NCBI GenBank assembly: GCA_045106555.1
Contig: JBGCET010000008.1
Coordinates: forward strand, 186,001-250,000
Length of the DNA stretch: 64,000 nucleotides
Direction: 5' to 3'
Source: JANQOZ01 sp045106555
GTDB taxonomy: Bacteria > Pseudomonadota > Gammaproteobacteria > Xanthomonadales > SZUA-38
Both the position numbers and the translations under genes were made by a program. Numbering within the stretch: position 1 is the first letter of the stretch; every line of letters starts with the position of its first letter. Shown one piece after another: positions 8,001 through 16,882 of the stretch. The notes under the pieces were generated by a model. It saw only the letters and a program-made list of their open reading frames with translations. It was not told the origin of the DNA and searched no databases.

Positions 8001-8687
8001 ATGATTCAATCCTCCATTCTCATTGCAGAAGACGAACCCAAAATTGCTCGCCTTCTGGCGGACTATCTGGCGGATGCTGGCCATCGGGTAGACATGTGCC
8101 ACGACGGCAGCGAAGTCGTCACCCGCTTCACTCAGATGCAGCCTTGCCTGGTACTGCTCGATATCATGATGCCTAATCGCGATGGCATTGAGGTGTGTCG
8201 GGAAATCCGCACGATGTCTAATGTCCCTATAATCATGGTGACAGCCAGAGTGGACGAAATAGATCGGCTACTGGGCCTGGGCGTTGGCGCCGACGACTAT
8301 ATCTGCAAGCCGTTTTCGCCCCGTGAAGTGGTGGCCAGGGTTGCCGCTTCGCTGCGCCGCCAGCAATGGCTGCAAAACCCAGAAGAAAATTCTGATTCAG
8401 ATTTGGCGATCGACAGCAACGCCATGCTGGCAGAATTCAATCAACAGAAACTGGATCTGACCCCTGTTGAATTTCGATTGCTGGAAACCTTTGTTCAAAA
8501 CCCGGCACAGGTGTTCTCGCGAGCTCAGCTCATGGACCGAGCGTACACCGACCACCGGGTAGTCAGTGATCGCACGATAGACAGCCACGTGAAAAATTTA
8601 CGTCAAAAACTCACGGCCGCCTGCCCGGAAAGTCAGCGAATTCATTCCGTCTACGGCACCGGCTATCGTTACGATCCGTCTGGCTGA
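8001..8687 (+). CDS. OmpR-family response regulator
   Basis: A 228-residue regulator with an N-terminal receiver (acidic pocket AEDEP at 9-13, phospho-acceptor Asp54 in LLDIMMP, Thr in MVTAR, Lys in CKPF) and a C-terminal winged helix (LTPVEFRLLETF, ending VYGTGYRYDPSG). The frame is open from a TTG at 7992, but the ATG at 8001 matches the usual start. It follows the sensor kinase by only 9 nt, so they form a two-component pair. A direct-repeat box upstream of the kinase and the divergent Spy-like/peroxidase operon are its most likely targets. Confidence 0.9.
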   Translation: MIQSSILIAEDEPKIARLLADYLADAGHRVDMCHDGSEVVTRFTQMQPCLVLLDIMMPNRDGIEVCREIRTMSNVPIIMVTARVDEIDRLLGLGVGADDYICKPFSPREVVARVAASLRRQQWLQNPEENSDSDLAIDSNAMLAEFNQQKLDLTPVEFRLLETFVQNPAQVFSRAQLMDRAYTDHRVVSDRTIDSHVKNLRQKLTAACPESQRIHSVYGTGYRYDPSG

Positions 8688-8808
8688 AACCCGGGCTCAA
8701 GCACAGTCCACCGGGACTTTAATCCTGCTGTCCGAGGCTCAACGCCTTGGTTACAATATGATCTCTGATGAAAACTGACGCACTCCCCCCATCGGCCGTT
8801 AAATTCCA

Positions 8809-9741
8809 ATGATCGATACCCCCTTTGCCGCCTACACTGGCGATCAGCCTTACATCTTTATTTGTTACGCCCACGTCGATGCGCGGCAGGTCTTCGACGA
8901 GATGATCTGGCTGAACGATGCTGGGGTGCGGCTTTGGTACGACGACGGCGTTCGGATTGGCTCAGTTTGGCGCCAGGCGCTGGCCCAGGCGCTGGAAGGA
9001 GCCAGCGCACTGCTGTTTCTGCAAACCGCTCAATCGGTGGAATCCGAGTTTTGTTTGAACGAAATTCGATTTGCCCTGGATGAAGAAAAACCGGTGTTTG
9101 TGGTTACTCTGGAGGCCTCACGTTTGCCCGCAGAACTGCGACTGTCGTTGGGCAGCCAACAGGCATTGGTCAAGGATAATTACACCGTTGCTGACTACCG
9201 CGAAAAGCTTTTGGATACGCTGCGTAAAAATCTGGGGGAAGATGCCCTAGCGCTGCAAACCGAGGGCAACAAATCCTCCGCCTGGATGCACAAACGACGT
9301 CGGCACCGACAACGCCGACTGTTCACCAAGACCGTAATGTTCATTGACACGGTTGAACTTGATAGCGACCAAGCCCTGCTGGATGACATCGCCGCCAGCG
9401 GCGGGGAGATATTGAGCCAAGAGGGTGCCCTGCTGTATGTGGCCTATGATTCGGCCTCAGTGGCCGCAAAACTGGTGGCGGCTAAGCCACGTTTGTGGCG
9501 AGTGGGCGTCAGCGGCGGCGACCTGCTGTTCGAAGACGAGCTTTACCATGGCACCCCGCTTTCCGAGGCTCGAGCGTTACAGGACCATGCCCGACCTGGT
9601 GAGGCCTTGTGCACTGATCCGTTTCGACGCCTGTTGCCCGCGGGAATGGTGAATGTTGAAGATCGCGGAGTCGTAGAGTCAACCGACGGTCAGTCAAAAA
9701 TGCGTTACTTTGCGCTGCTGCCAATCGGCCCGGCCCACTAA
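8809..9741 (+). CDS. TIR-domain protein with degenerate nucleotidyl-cyclase-like C-terminus
   Basis: A 310-residue protein. Residues 14-140 form a TIR domain: YIFICYAHVDA strand, WLNDAGVRLWYDDG, GSVWRQALAQALEGASALLFL, then the SVESEFCLNEIRFAL motif, where Glu85 in FCxNE matches the catalytic glutamate of the WCxxE motif in NAD-cleaving TIRs. After a basic linker (HKRRRHRQRR), residues about 174-305 resemble the second half of a class III cyclase homology domain (VGVSGGDLLFEDELYHGTP, ARPGEALCTD), with no recognisable catalytic metal-binding Asp pair. Expected role: NAD+ hydrolysis or cyclic ADP-ribose signalling in defence, or a regulatory scaffold. It is tail to tail with the STAND gene, with a 4-nt overlap. 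No signal peptide or membrane segment is visible. Confidence 0.8.
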   Translation: MIDTPFAAYTGDQPYIFICYAHVDARQVFDEMIWLNDAGVRLWYDDGVRIGSVWRQALAQALEGASALLFLQTAQSVESEFCLNEIRFALDEEKPVFVVTLEASRLPAELRLSLGSQQALVKDNYTVADYREKLLDTLRKNLGEDALALQTEGNKSSAWMHKRRRHRQRRLFTKTVMFIDTVELDSDQALLDDIAASGGEILSQEGALLYVAYDSASVAAKLVAAKPRLWRVGVSGGDLLFEDELYHGTPLSEARALQDHARPGEALCTDPFRRLLPAGMVNVEDRGVVESTDGQSKMRYFALLPIGPAH

Positions 9742-12700
9742 GGGTTATCAGGGCTGACACGCAGACGGTCGATTTGGCTCCGCAATAATGGCATTTTCAG
9801 TTTCACTGCCACGTCCAGCGCCTCCGCCACCAACGTAGCAAAAGGCTCCCCGCGAGCATTGGCCAGCAGCGCCAAATCGAGTCGACAACGAGCGGCCCAG
9901 GTTACTGCGCCAATCTGATCATTGTCTTGCACCGCCTGTTCCAAGTGACGTTCAGCTCCAGCAGTGTCGCCGTCAAGTAGCTTAAGCAGTCCCACGTACC
10001 GAGCCACGCTGCCCAAGGTGTTAAAAACCATATTCGCCTGAAACTGTAACGCGGGACTGAGGAGCTCAAGCAACGTTTCGGCGTATTGCGCTAAGCCAAG
10101 TCTGTTGACGCCATAGGCAAGTTGGGCCAAGTTCCACAGCCACATTTGATCGCGAGGGATATTCTGAAATCCCTCCTCCGCCAGGGTGTGAATAATCTCC
10201 GACGCCATCGCGTTTTGCCCACAATCCACCGCGGGCATGAGCAACGTAGGCCAGGCAAAAAACCGCTGATGAGGCTCCAGCTTTGCCCCCGCCATCGCTA
10301 CCAGTTGGCCAATTTGTTCCGGCTCGGCTTGTTCGTAAGCAAGCCAATATTGGTGAATCCGATACGCTGCCTCACCGTCGGCCTCGCCAATGCTCTTTGC
10401 CAGCTGACGACGCTGGGTCATCAGCACCATTGCCTCTCGAAACCGTCCCTGCATCAGCGCCAAGGTGGTTTCACGCAGTAACAGCATCGAGCGTTCACCT
10501 GGCTGATCAACGGAACGCGCCAGCGCCCTGGCATCGCTCAGCGCCCGTTCCAGCCGCTGTCGATCACTAACCCTGCAGGCCGTAAAAAGCTGGTGACTGG
10601 CCATTTCGAACGTCAACCTGGGATCGGTATCCGGCTCCATCAATTGCGCTACTTGGGCGGTCAGCGTTAGTCGACGGGAGGTGGGATGAAACTGCACCCA
10701 CAGGGCATGGGTCAGTACCTGCAAAAGCAGATCCGGCGAGGCCGACTGAGCCACTTCAATAGCCTGCTCACTGGCTTCGGTTGCGGCTCCTCTGTCCTTG
10801 GACCAAGTCAATTCAATGGCAAGTAGTGCCAGCAACTGGGCTCGCTGTCCCACGTGTTCATCATCCAACAGGTCCAATGCCTGGCGCAGATACGTCACCG
10901 CCTGATTGTCCACGTGAAGGGCGCGGGTATAGGAACCGCGGTAAGCCGCATACACGGCAACGGCCATCCGCTGCCCGTCCCGCAACGCCAGAGCACTGTC
11001 GGCGGCCGCAAACAGCCGCCTGCGATATCCAGGAACCCCTAATCGCCGCTGGGCCCTACCCGCCCCGGTTTTAAGCTCAATCTCCGTCTCGCAGACCTGG
11101 CCCTTGTTCAGTAATGCCAGCCCCTGTTCAAAATGGCTAAGCGCCATTTCATTGGCAAACTGGTTAAGGGCCTGGTTGCCCGCTTGAAGACAGTAGTCTA
11201 CGGCCCGGTTGTCCACGTCCAGAGCTGCTGCCTGCACGTAGTGACGAGCAAGGTCATTGAGCCGTTGATCCGTTTGCCCCTGAGCCTCCACGGCGCGGCC
11301 TGCACGATGATGCAGCTGTGCCTTACGCGCCGCACCCAGGCCAGCGTAAACGGCCTCGCGAGTAATAGAATGAACAAAGCGATAGCTCAATCGCAGTGGG
11401 TCAATCAACTGTACCAGCCTCTCTTCAACCGCCTGATCCAACGCCTCAACGGCATCATCACCAACGCCGCAAATTGCCGCGACGTCTTTCAGCTCAAACA
11501 CCTCTCCCACCACCGAGGCTACCTCCAGCACACGGCGCAGCGAGCGTTCCAATGCGCTGAAACGGGCGCTCATAACGCTCTGGAGATCTACCGCAGAGCC
11601 GCCACCGCTCAGTTGGCTAGGGTTTCGGATAACCTCCATCAAATGCAGCGGCGAGCCACCGGTAATCTCAACAACCGAGTGCAGATTTCTCGTGTCACTG
11701 GGCCCGTTGCCATCAGTACCCGAAGACCGTAAAAACGCCTCTACTTCTTCCGCATCCAGACCACCCAGAACCATCTCAGTCACAGCCGACTGACCCAATT
11801 TTTCGCGCGCTGCCGCCAGTATTCCGGCGGTGCGTGAATCCTCATGACGATGACTGGTCACGATAAAAATGGGACAACCCGCCATTGGCCCCAAAATATG
11901 ATTGAGTAGCTCAAAGGTGGAGTCGCCCTCCCAATGCAGCGAATCGAGCATCAGCAGCAACGGCCCTTCTGCGGCCAGTGCACACAGCCAACCGGCCACG
12001 GCAGAAAACAGTGCCTGACGCTCAGAATGAGAGTCGCCTTTGGCTGGCTGAGGAAGGTCGACCAGTCGCTGGCTGATGGCTGGTAGCAATCTGACCAGAT
12101 CACCGGCCCCGGGCCCCAAACGAGTCGCCAGATCAGATGCTCGGTTAACCACCAGCTCAAGGCCCTGGGCAACCGGTGCAAAGGGCCGGGACAGGTCTTC
12201 ATCAGCGGCCCCGCCAACGATGACCACGCCTTGATCAGCGGCATGGGACGCGAGGTCCGCCAACAGGCGGGTTTTTCCTAGCCCGGCAGCAGCCACCACC
12301 GAACACCACTGGGTGTCGCCGGAACGAGCCTTTTCCAGCAGCGTTTGCAAGATAACGCGCTCGCTTTTTCGTCCAATGAAAGGCTGCGCATCGTGCACAG
12401 CCAGAGCCGCCGGTATCTTCAGCTCTCTGGCCAAGGGTTGTCGCGGCTGCCAGCGCAATTGCGACTGGCCTTCCTGGGTATCTTCTACCGGAAACTCCAG
12501 GCGACTCCCGGCCAAAGACCGTGCGCCAGAACCCAGCAATACCAACCCCGGCTCACCGGCATGTATCAGTTTAAGCGCATTTTCTACCGGTTCACCGCTG
12601 AATCCACCGATGCCCATGAAGATTTCGCCACCGCTGACCGCACAGCTCATCTCCCCCCAATCCGAAGGAAACTGCCGCTGCAGAGTCACCGCTGCCGTGG

Positions 12701-12905
12701 CGGCGGCATTCACTGAATCAAATATGGCGAGCAAACCGCCGTCGCTGGTTAAACGAGACTGACCATGAAAGCGGTTGCTGATTTGCTCAACTAGCCGCCG
12801 CCGCGCCCGCCGCTGGCGGTCCGCCTCAGCATCGCTTCCGGTGGTTTGTGCACCGTGCACTTTGGCCGCCAAAACGCCGCCCAGGAACCCGCCCTCCTGC
12901 TTCAT
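9738..12905 (-). CDS. STAND-type ATPase with degenerate cyclase-like N-terminus and TPR-like C-terminus
   Basis: A 1055-residue cytosolic protein. Residues about 35-160 look like a degenerate cyclase homology domain (SCAVSGGEIFMGIGG, then GEPVENALKLIHAGEPG), recalling the C-terminus of the neighbouring TIR protein. Residues about 176-450 form an AAA/STAND NTPase: FIGRKSE, a Walker A variant AAAGLGKTRL (Lys211, first Gly replaced by Ala205), Walker B LLLMLDSLHW (Asp321; the usual second acidic residue is Ser) and a sensor-like IVTSHRHEDS. The remainder is alpha-helical and TPR-like, as in signal-sensing STAND proteins that assemble on ligand binding. Similar architectures serve as regulators or antiphage sensors. 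The upstream FAD oxidoreductase gene ends 6 nt before its start, so the two are probably co-transcribed. Confidence 0.78.
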   Translation of the reverse strand: MKQEGGFLGGVLAAKVHGAQTTGSDAEADRQRRARRRLVEQISNRFHGQSRLTSDGGLLAIFDSVNAAATAAVTLQRQFPSDWGEMSCAVSGGEIFMGIGGFSGEPVENALKLIHAGEPGLVLLGSGARSLAGSRLEFPVEDTQEGQSQLRWQPRQPLARELKIPAALAVHDAQPFIGRKSERVILQTLLEKARSGDTQWCSVVAAAGLGKTRLLADLASHAADQGVVIVGGAADEDLSRPFAPVAQGLELVVNRASDLATRLGPGAGDLVRLLPAISQRLVDLPQPAKGDSHSERQALFSAVAGWLCALAAEGPLLLMLDSLHWEGDSTFELLNHILGPMAGCPIFIVTSHRHEDSRTAGILAAAREKLGQSAVTEMVLGGLDAEEVEAFLRSSGTDGNGPSDTRNLHSVVEITGGSPLHLMEVIRNPSQLSGGGSAVDLQSVMSARFSALERSLRRVLEVASVVGEVFELKDVAAICGVGDDAVEALDQAVEERLVQLIDPLRLSYRFVHSITREAVYAGLGAARKAQLHHRAGRAVEAQGQTDQRLNDLARHYVQAAALDVDNRAVDYCLQAGNQALNQFANEMALSHFEQGLALLNKGQVCETEIELKTGAGRAQRRLGVPGYRRRLFAAADSALALRDGQRMAVAVYAAYRGSYTRALHVDNQAVTYLRQALDLLDDEHVGQRAQLLALLAIELTWSKDRGAATEASEQAIEVAQSASPDLLLQVLTHALWVQFHPTSRRLTLTAQVAQLMEPDTDPRLTFEMASHQLFTACRVSDRQRLERALSDARALARSVDQPGERSMLLLRETTLALMQGRFREAMVLMTQRRQLAKSIGEADGEAAYRIHQYWLAYEQAEPEQIGQLVAMAGAKLEPHQRFFAWPTLLMPAVDCGQNAMASEIIHTLAEEGFQNIPRDQMWLWNLAQLAYGVNRLGLAQYAETLLELLSPALQFQANMVFNTLGSVARYVGLLKLLDGDTAGAERHLEQAVQDNDQIGAVTWAARCRLDLALLANARGEPFATLVAEALDVAVKLKMPLLRSQIDRLRVSPDNP

Positions 12906-12911
12906 CTGCGG

Positions 12912-15107
12912 TTACTTGATGACCGGCACAGCGCCGCGGCCAACGGCTCTCTGGATTTTTCGGGTTACCGACGGATTTAGAAAATCGATGCCGTAGACCT
13001 GCTCTTTATCCAGGTATCCGGTTAATGCCATGGCCGCAAACTTGCCTCCGGTAACTGCACTCTCAAAGGCCCCGGCATTGACGCCGGTATAGATCCAGTC
13101 TCCTGCAGGAACCAGATTGGTATAGCCCGAATCCCATGGCATCAGGCGCTGTTTTGCGGTACCGGGCAACGCCTGCACGTAGGCGTCGGTTGGGTCCGTG
13201 TTGGCCCGGTGATACTGCAATTTCAGCCGTGCCTCACCGCGCCGACGCCCCTGAGATTTTGGCACCCACAGATAATTGAAATCCATCGCCTGGGGGTCGT
13301 TACGCATCTTATCGTCAGGCACCGAATCGCGCAGAAAATTACCCAAAACCCTTAACGTGGCCGAGGTATGGGCCATGGTGCGGCCCAGGTCTCCTGGATG
13401 GGTTTGGTCGACGTGGTGCATTTGCGAGCAAAAGTAAATCAACCCCTTGGGTGCATCTGCGCCCCAGTTTTCCGCGCTGATCAGGTCATCAAACACCGCC
13501 ATGCAGTTCAGCGGGTTGGGAAACGAACCGCTGATGTATCGAGCGCTGCGACCATATTTCTTTCGATCCACTTTCCACCCCAGCTTTTCAGTGCTGTGGG
13601 TTAGCCAAATCTGACTGGCCTGGGTGGCTGTGGTGCTCATGGCGGCTGCAGTTCGCGACCAGGATTTGGCCAAAGTATCGGGCGCGAGATGTTTAATCAT
13701 CGATGGCGGCATGGCCCAGACGACATAGTCGAAACTGTCTTTACCACGACCACCCCGGGTCAAGGTCCGCTCACTGGCACCGGCGCCATCGGGCTGGTAC
13801 CACTTCTCAAAATCAATGCCCTGGTTTTGGTCAGCAAATTTGGTCTGCTCCCACAGTGGGTGGCTGGGCCACACCTGCCAAGGTTTGCCCGGGACTTTTT
13901 GCAGCGGCTCGTAAGTCCCTTGTTTCAGTTTGAGCTGGCGCTGAAAATGCAGCTTCTGAATCGTCTTGCCCTGCTCGTCATCGGTTTCGATACTGGTCAG
14001 CTTGTGGAAAAACTCGAACCTGACGCCACGCTGTTTGAGGGCAAGGTACAGAGGCGCTATGACGCTTTCCCCCGTCCCGGCCGCCATAAAGTAGAAGTAA
14101 TCGCCTTGCCCCAAAAGGCTTCTCAGAATCCAGCCAAGCCAGGAGGCCGTAGACATTTGCGGCGGGTTGGTGGAATCACCGCCGGGATAGGAAAACATGA
14201 TATTCGGCACCACAAAAGTCATGGCACAGCGTAAGGTGTGATCCAGGGCCCCATGGCGTTTCAGCCAGTCGCGAAAATCCTCATCATCCAGGTCGTTGAG
14301 ATCTTTCTCCCAAAGACGCTCATCGACAATACCCTTCATCACCGTCCAATAAAGATCCAGATTGCTGATCGCCAGTGAATGGTTGTGGTGAAATTTGCGC
14401 TCCAGTTCCTCAGCCAGGTCTTGCAGGTGCTTGCGTAACCCATCAAGGTGGTCAGCGGCAAACATCATGAACTCCTCAATAGCCCGGCCTTCCAGCTTGT
14501 GGACTTCGTTATGGAGCATTTTCAACGCCCCATGAAGCAATGTCCCCAGTGCCTTATGCTTCTTTTTGCGGGTTTTATTGGGAATTTCCGGGTGAACCAG
14601 GTCTGCGGGCGACAGCCGGCCCATATCGCTGGTCCGACCTCGTTTAAGCATTTCCGCCAATATGCCCTTCATTAAGCCATGCCAATTCATCTCTGGCGCA
14701 GGCCCCATCCAGGGCTTTCCCGGGATTCCAGGCATACTTTGGACTTCGTCGTGCCAATGCCCCTCTTGATGTTCCAGTTGATAGGTCATGGAACTGGGCA
14801 AGAACGCTTTGCCAATGGTGGCGTTCGGCAACACTTTTCGATTCGATGGTTCAAGACCCGAATAGGCCTTTTTCATCATCGCCCAGGTGTTGAAATAACA
14901 GCTGCAGAAACCGTGAATGCCGTGTTCAAGAATGCGCCAACCGTTTTCGTCATCGCGGCCGGTGGCACCTTTTCCGCCTACACGCCAGCCCATCTGATAG
15001 ATACAGATATCGTATTTGTCCTGCCAATCGGGCTCCTCAGTCAAATGAAACGCCGTTGACAGACCCGCAGGGCCACCCCCCACAATCGCAATGCGCTTTA
15101 CAGGCAT
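12912..15107 (-). CDS. FAD-dependent oxidoreductase (amine oxidase/phytoene desaturase-like)
   Basis: A 731-residue flavoprotein. The N-terminal dinucleotide-binding motif IVGGGPAGLSTAFHL spans residues 7-21, followed by YQMGWRVGGKGATGR, the typical FAD-contact loop of amine-oxidase and phytoene-desaturase-like enzymes, and WRILEHGIHGF. The C-terminus has GDWIYTGVNAGAFESAVTGG, the second FAD-binding segment. The long middle region is helical and charged. No signal peptide is visible. A GGGGGG Shine-Dalgarno-like run lies 5 nt before the ATG. It shares a 26-nt divergent gap with the SLOG gene and is followed 6 nt later by the STAND ATPase gene. The substrate is unknown; lipid, isoprenoid or amine oxidation are all possible. 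Confidence 0.75.
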   Translation of the reverse strand: MPVKRIAIVGGGPAGLSTAFHLTEEPDWQDKYDICIYQMGWRVGGKGATGRDDENGWRILEHGIHGFCSCYFNTWAMMKKAYSGLEPSNRKVLPNATIGKAFLPSSMTYQLEHQEGHWHDEVQSMPGIPGKPWMGPAPEMNWHGLMKGILAEMLKRGRTSDMGRLSPADLVHPEIPNKTRKKKHKALGTLLHGALKMLHNEVHKLEGRAIEEFMMFAADHLDGLRKHLQDLAEELERKFHHNHSLAISNLDLYWTVMKGIVDERLWEKDLNDLDDEDFRDWLKRHGALDHTLRCAMTFVVPNIMFSYPGGDSTNPPQMSTASWLGWILRSLLGQGDYFYFMAAGTGESVIAPLYLALKQRGVRFEFFHKLTSIETDDEQGKTIQKLHFQRQLKLKQGTYEPLQKVPGKPWQVWPSHPLWEQTKFADQNQGIDFEKWYQPDGAGASERTLTRGGRGKDSFDYVVWAMPPSMIKHLAPDTLAKSWSRTAAAMSTTATQASQIWLTHSTEKLGWKVDRKKYGRSARYISGSFPNPLNCMAVFDDLISAENWGADAPKGLIYFCSQMHHVDQTHPGDLGRTMAHTSATLRVLGNFLRDSVPDDKMRNDPQAMDFNYLWVPKSQGRRRGEARLKLQYHRANTDPTDAYVQALPGTAKQRLMPWDSGYTNLVPAGDWIYTGVNAGAFESAVTGGKFAAMALTGYLDKEQVYGIDFLNPSVTRKIQRAVGRGAVPVIK

Positions 15108-15133
15108 AATATCCCCCCTGGAAATGAGCTTTT

Positions 15134-16882
15134 ATGACCCCGATTGGGGTGCTTATGAATCAAAACATACCATATTCAATCACGCCCGTGCCGCTGACCA
15201 TCGGCGTAACAGCGCACCGGGATTTGTGCCCGGAGCAGACGCCTCAAATCCGCCAGGCGGCGGCAAACTTTCTCACCTCTTTACGTGACCAGTTTCCCCA
15301 TACGCCGCTGAGGCTGTTATGCGCCCTTGCTGAAGGTGGCGACCAACTGATGGGGCAGTTAGCCATCGACTTGGGCTTGGAGCTGGCCGTCCCTATTCCC
15401 TTTTCCCTCGCTGAATATCGACGAGATTTTTCCACTGAAGGCGCGCTGAGGGTGTTTGATCAACTGATCACCCAGGCCTCTCAGGTGATTGAACTCCCGC
15501 GGGTAGGCAATTACTCCATCAGCGACCTGGCAACCAACAGTGATGCCCGAGACATGCAGTACGCCAACCTTGGCGTTTATCTGTCGGACCGATGCCAGGT
15601 GCTGATGGCACTTTGGGATGGCAAAAGCCTTAATTATCCCGGAGGCACATCCCAAGTCGTTCACTACCATCAATTTGGTCAGATGCGCGGGGTCAAGGGT
15701 CACTTCGACCGTCCCAGCATCTTGGCCGAGGACGATACGGACCTGGTTTACCATATTGTTTGTTCGCGTCGTCGCGACGATGGCGAACCGGCAGAAGGTC
15801 TGGACCCGGGGACCACACGGATGCTGATTACCGACCCGGAACGACGCCAGGTCGATGCACTCCCAGAACGCTACCAACAAATGATCGGTAGGCTCGGGGA
15901 ATACAATCGAGACGGCGTTGATCAGGACCCACTCACGCTGGCCAAACCCGACTATTTACCCGGATGGTCAGCATGCCTTAAAGAAGGCACCGCGCTGGAC
16001 AACATCGCGCGGCACTTTTTTACTTCCGATGCCATGGCCAGCGTTTATCAACGACGCTACCTCACAGCCTTGAGGTCGCTGGCCGTTGTTGGATTGGCGA
16101 TGACCTGTGCGTTCATAGCCTATGCAGACCTGGATCAGCCTCTGATGATCTACGGCTTTCTTCTTGGTTTTGGCGCTGGGCTCAGCCTGGCCTGGCTGGC
16201 TGGCCGAAACCAGTGGCACCGTAAATACCTGGACTACCGCGCGTTGGCAGAAGGCCTGCGAGTTCAGTTTTACTGGGGACTGGCCGGTGTTTCAGGGCGC
16301 CATCGAAACGACTTTGCCCATGACAATTTTCTCCAGAAGCAGGATTTGGAAATCGGCTGGATTCGAAACGTCATGCGCCATGTGGGCATGGCCGAAGAAT
16401 TGGGAGACCCTAGCGTTAACTTGGAACAGACCATTGACCATTGGGTGGGTGCCGATGAAGACAGCGGTCAACTCGGGTTTTTTCTTTCCCGCTGGCAGCG
16501 CATGGCCAAGGCGGCTCAGCGGACACGGCACATAGTCCGCGGGTGTGTCTGGCTAAGCATTTGCGCCGCCGCGGCCCTTGCGGCCTTGCAGTTTGCGATG
16601 GATGAGCGCCTTGTGCAGGCCCTGCTTGTGGCGATAGGGTTAATGTCGGTTGGCGTTGCAGTGCGGGAACTGTATGCCAATAAGACTGCCCAAGCAGAGC
16701 TGTCGAAACAGTATGCTTACATGTACCGGGTATTTCGCGATGCCAGGCTCAAACTCGACAGCGCAGAGAGTGATCAAGAAAAACGCGACATCCTGCAAAT
16801 CCTCGGCGAAGCGGCGCTGGATGAACATGCGGAATGGATTCAGCGGCATCGGGAGCGGCCGCTGGAACAGGGTTCAATCTGA
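15134..16882 (+). CDS. SLOG-domain protein with SLATT-like transmembrane C-terminus
   Basis: A 582-residue protein. Residues about 20-180 have the features of a SLOG (LOG/DprA-like Rossmann) domain: TIGVTAHRDL, LCALAEGGDQLMGQLAIDLG, VPIPFSLAEYRRDF, LMALWDGKS and PGGTSQVV at 169-176, equivalent to the GGxGT nucleotide-binding loop. Two hydrophobic pairs follow (about 313-356 and 475-515), with YLDYRALAEGLRVQF between them. The last part (QAELSKQYAYMYRVFRDAR, LDEHAEWIQRHRERPLE) resembles SLATT effector regions. SLOG domains bind or process nucleotide-derived messengers, and SLATT segments are predicted membrane-disrupting effectors in conflict systems. The start is 15134 or the in-frame ATG at 15155. 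The 3' end overlaps the convergent channel gene by 9 nt. Confidence 0.72.
   Translation: MTPIGVLMNQNIPYSITPVPLTIGVTAHRDLCPEQTPQIRQAAANFLTSLRDQFPHTPLRLLCALAEGGDQLMGQLAIDLGLELAVPIPFSLAEYRRDFSTEGALRVFDQLITQASQVIELPRVGNYSISDLATNSDARDMQYANLGVYLSDRCQVLMALWDGKSLNYPGGTSQVVHYHQFGQMRGVKGHFDRPSILAEDDTDLVYHIVCSRRRDDGEPAEGLDPGTTRMLITDPERRQVDALPERYQQMIGRLGEYNRDGVDQDPLTLAKPDYLPGWSACLKEGTALDNIARHFFTSDAMASVYQRRYLTALRSLAVVGLAMTCAFIAYADLDQPLMIYGFLLGFGAGLSLAWLAGRNQWHRKYLDYRALAEGLRVQFYWGLAGVSGRHRNDFAHDNFLQKQDLEIGWIRNVMRHVGMAEELGDPSVNLEQTIDHWVGADEDSGQLGFFLSRWQRMAKAAQRTRHIVRGCVWLSICAAAALAALQFAMDERLVQALLVAIGLMSVGVAVRELYANKTAQAELSKQYAYMYRVFRDARLKLDSAESDQEKRDILQILGEAALDEHAEWIQRHRERPLEQGSI

Noticed and set aside
8688..8808. 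CCCGG/CCGGG inverted repeat after the response regulator
   Set aside because: Five base pairs with a 16-nt loop and no T-tract.
8809..9741. Classical Thoeris ThsB
   Set aside because: No SIR2-SLOG ThsA is adjacent, and the TIR protein carries a cyclase-like C-terminus, so a standard Thoeris label is not justified.
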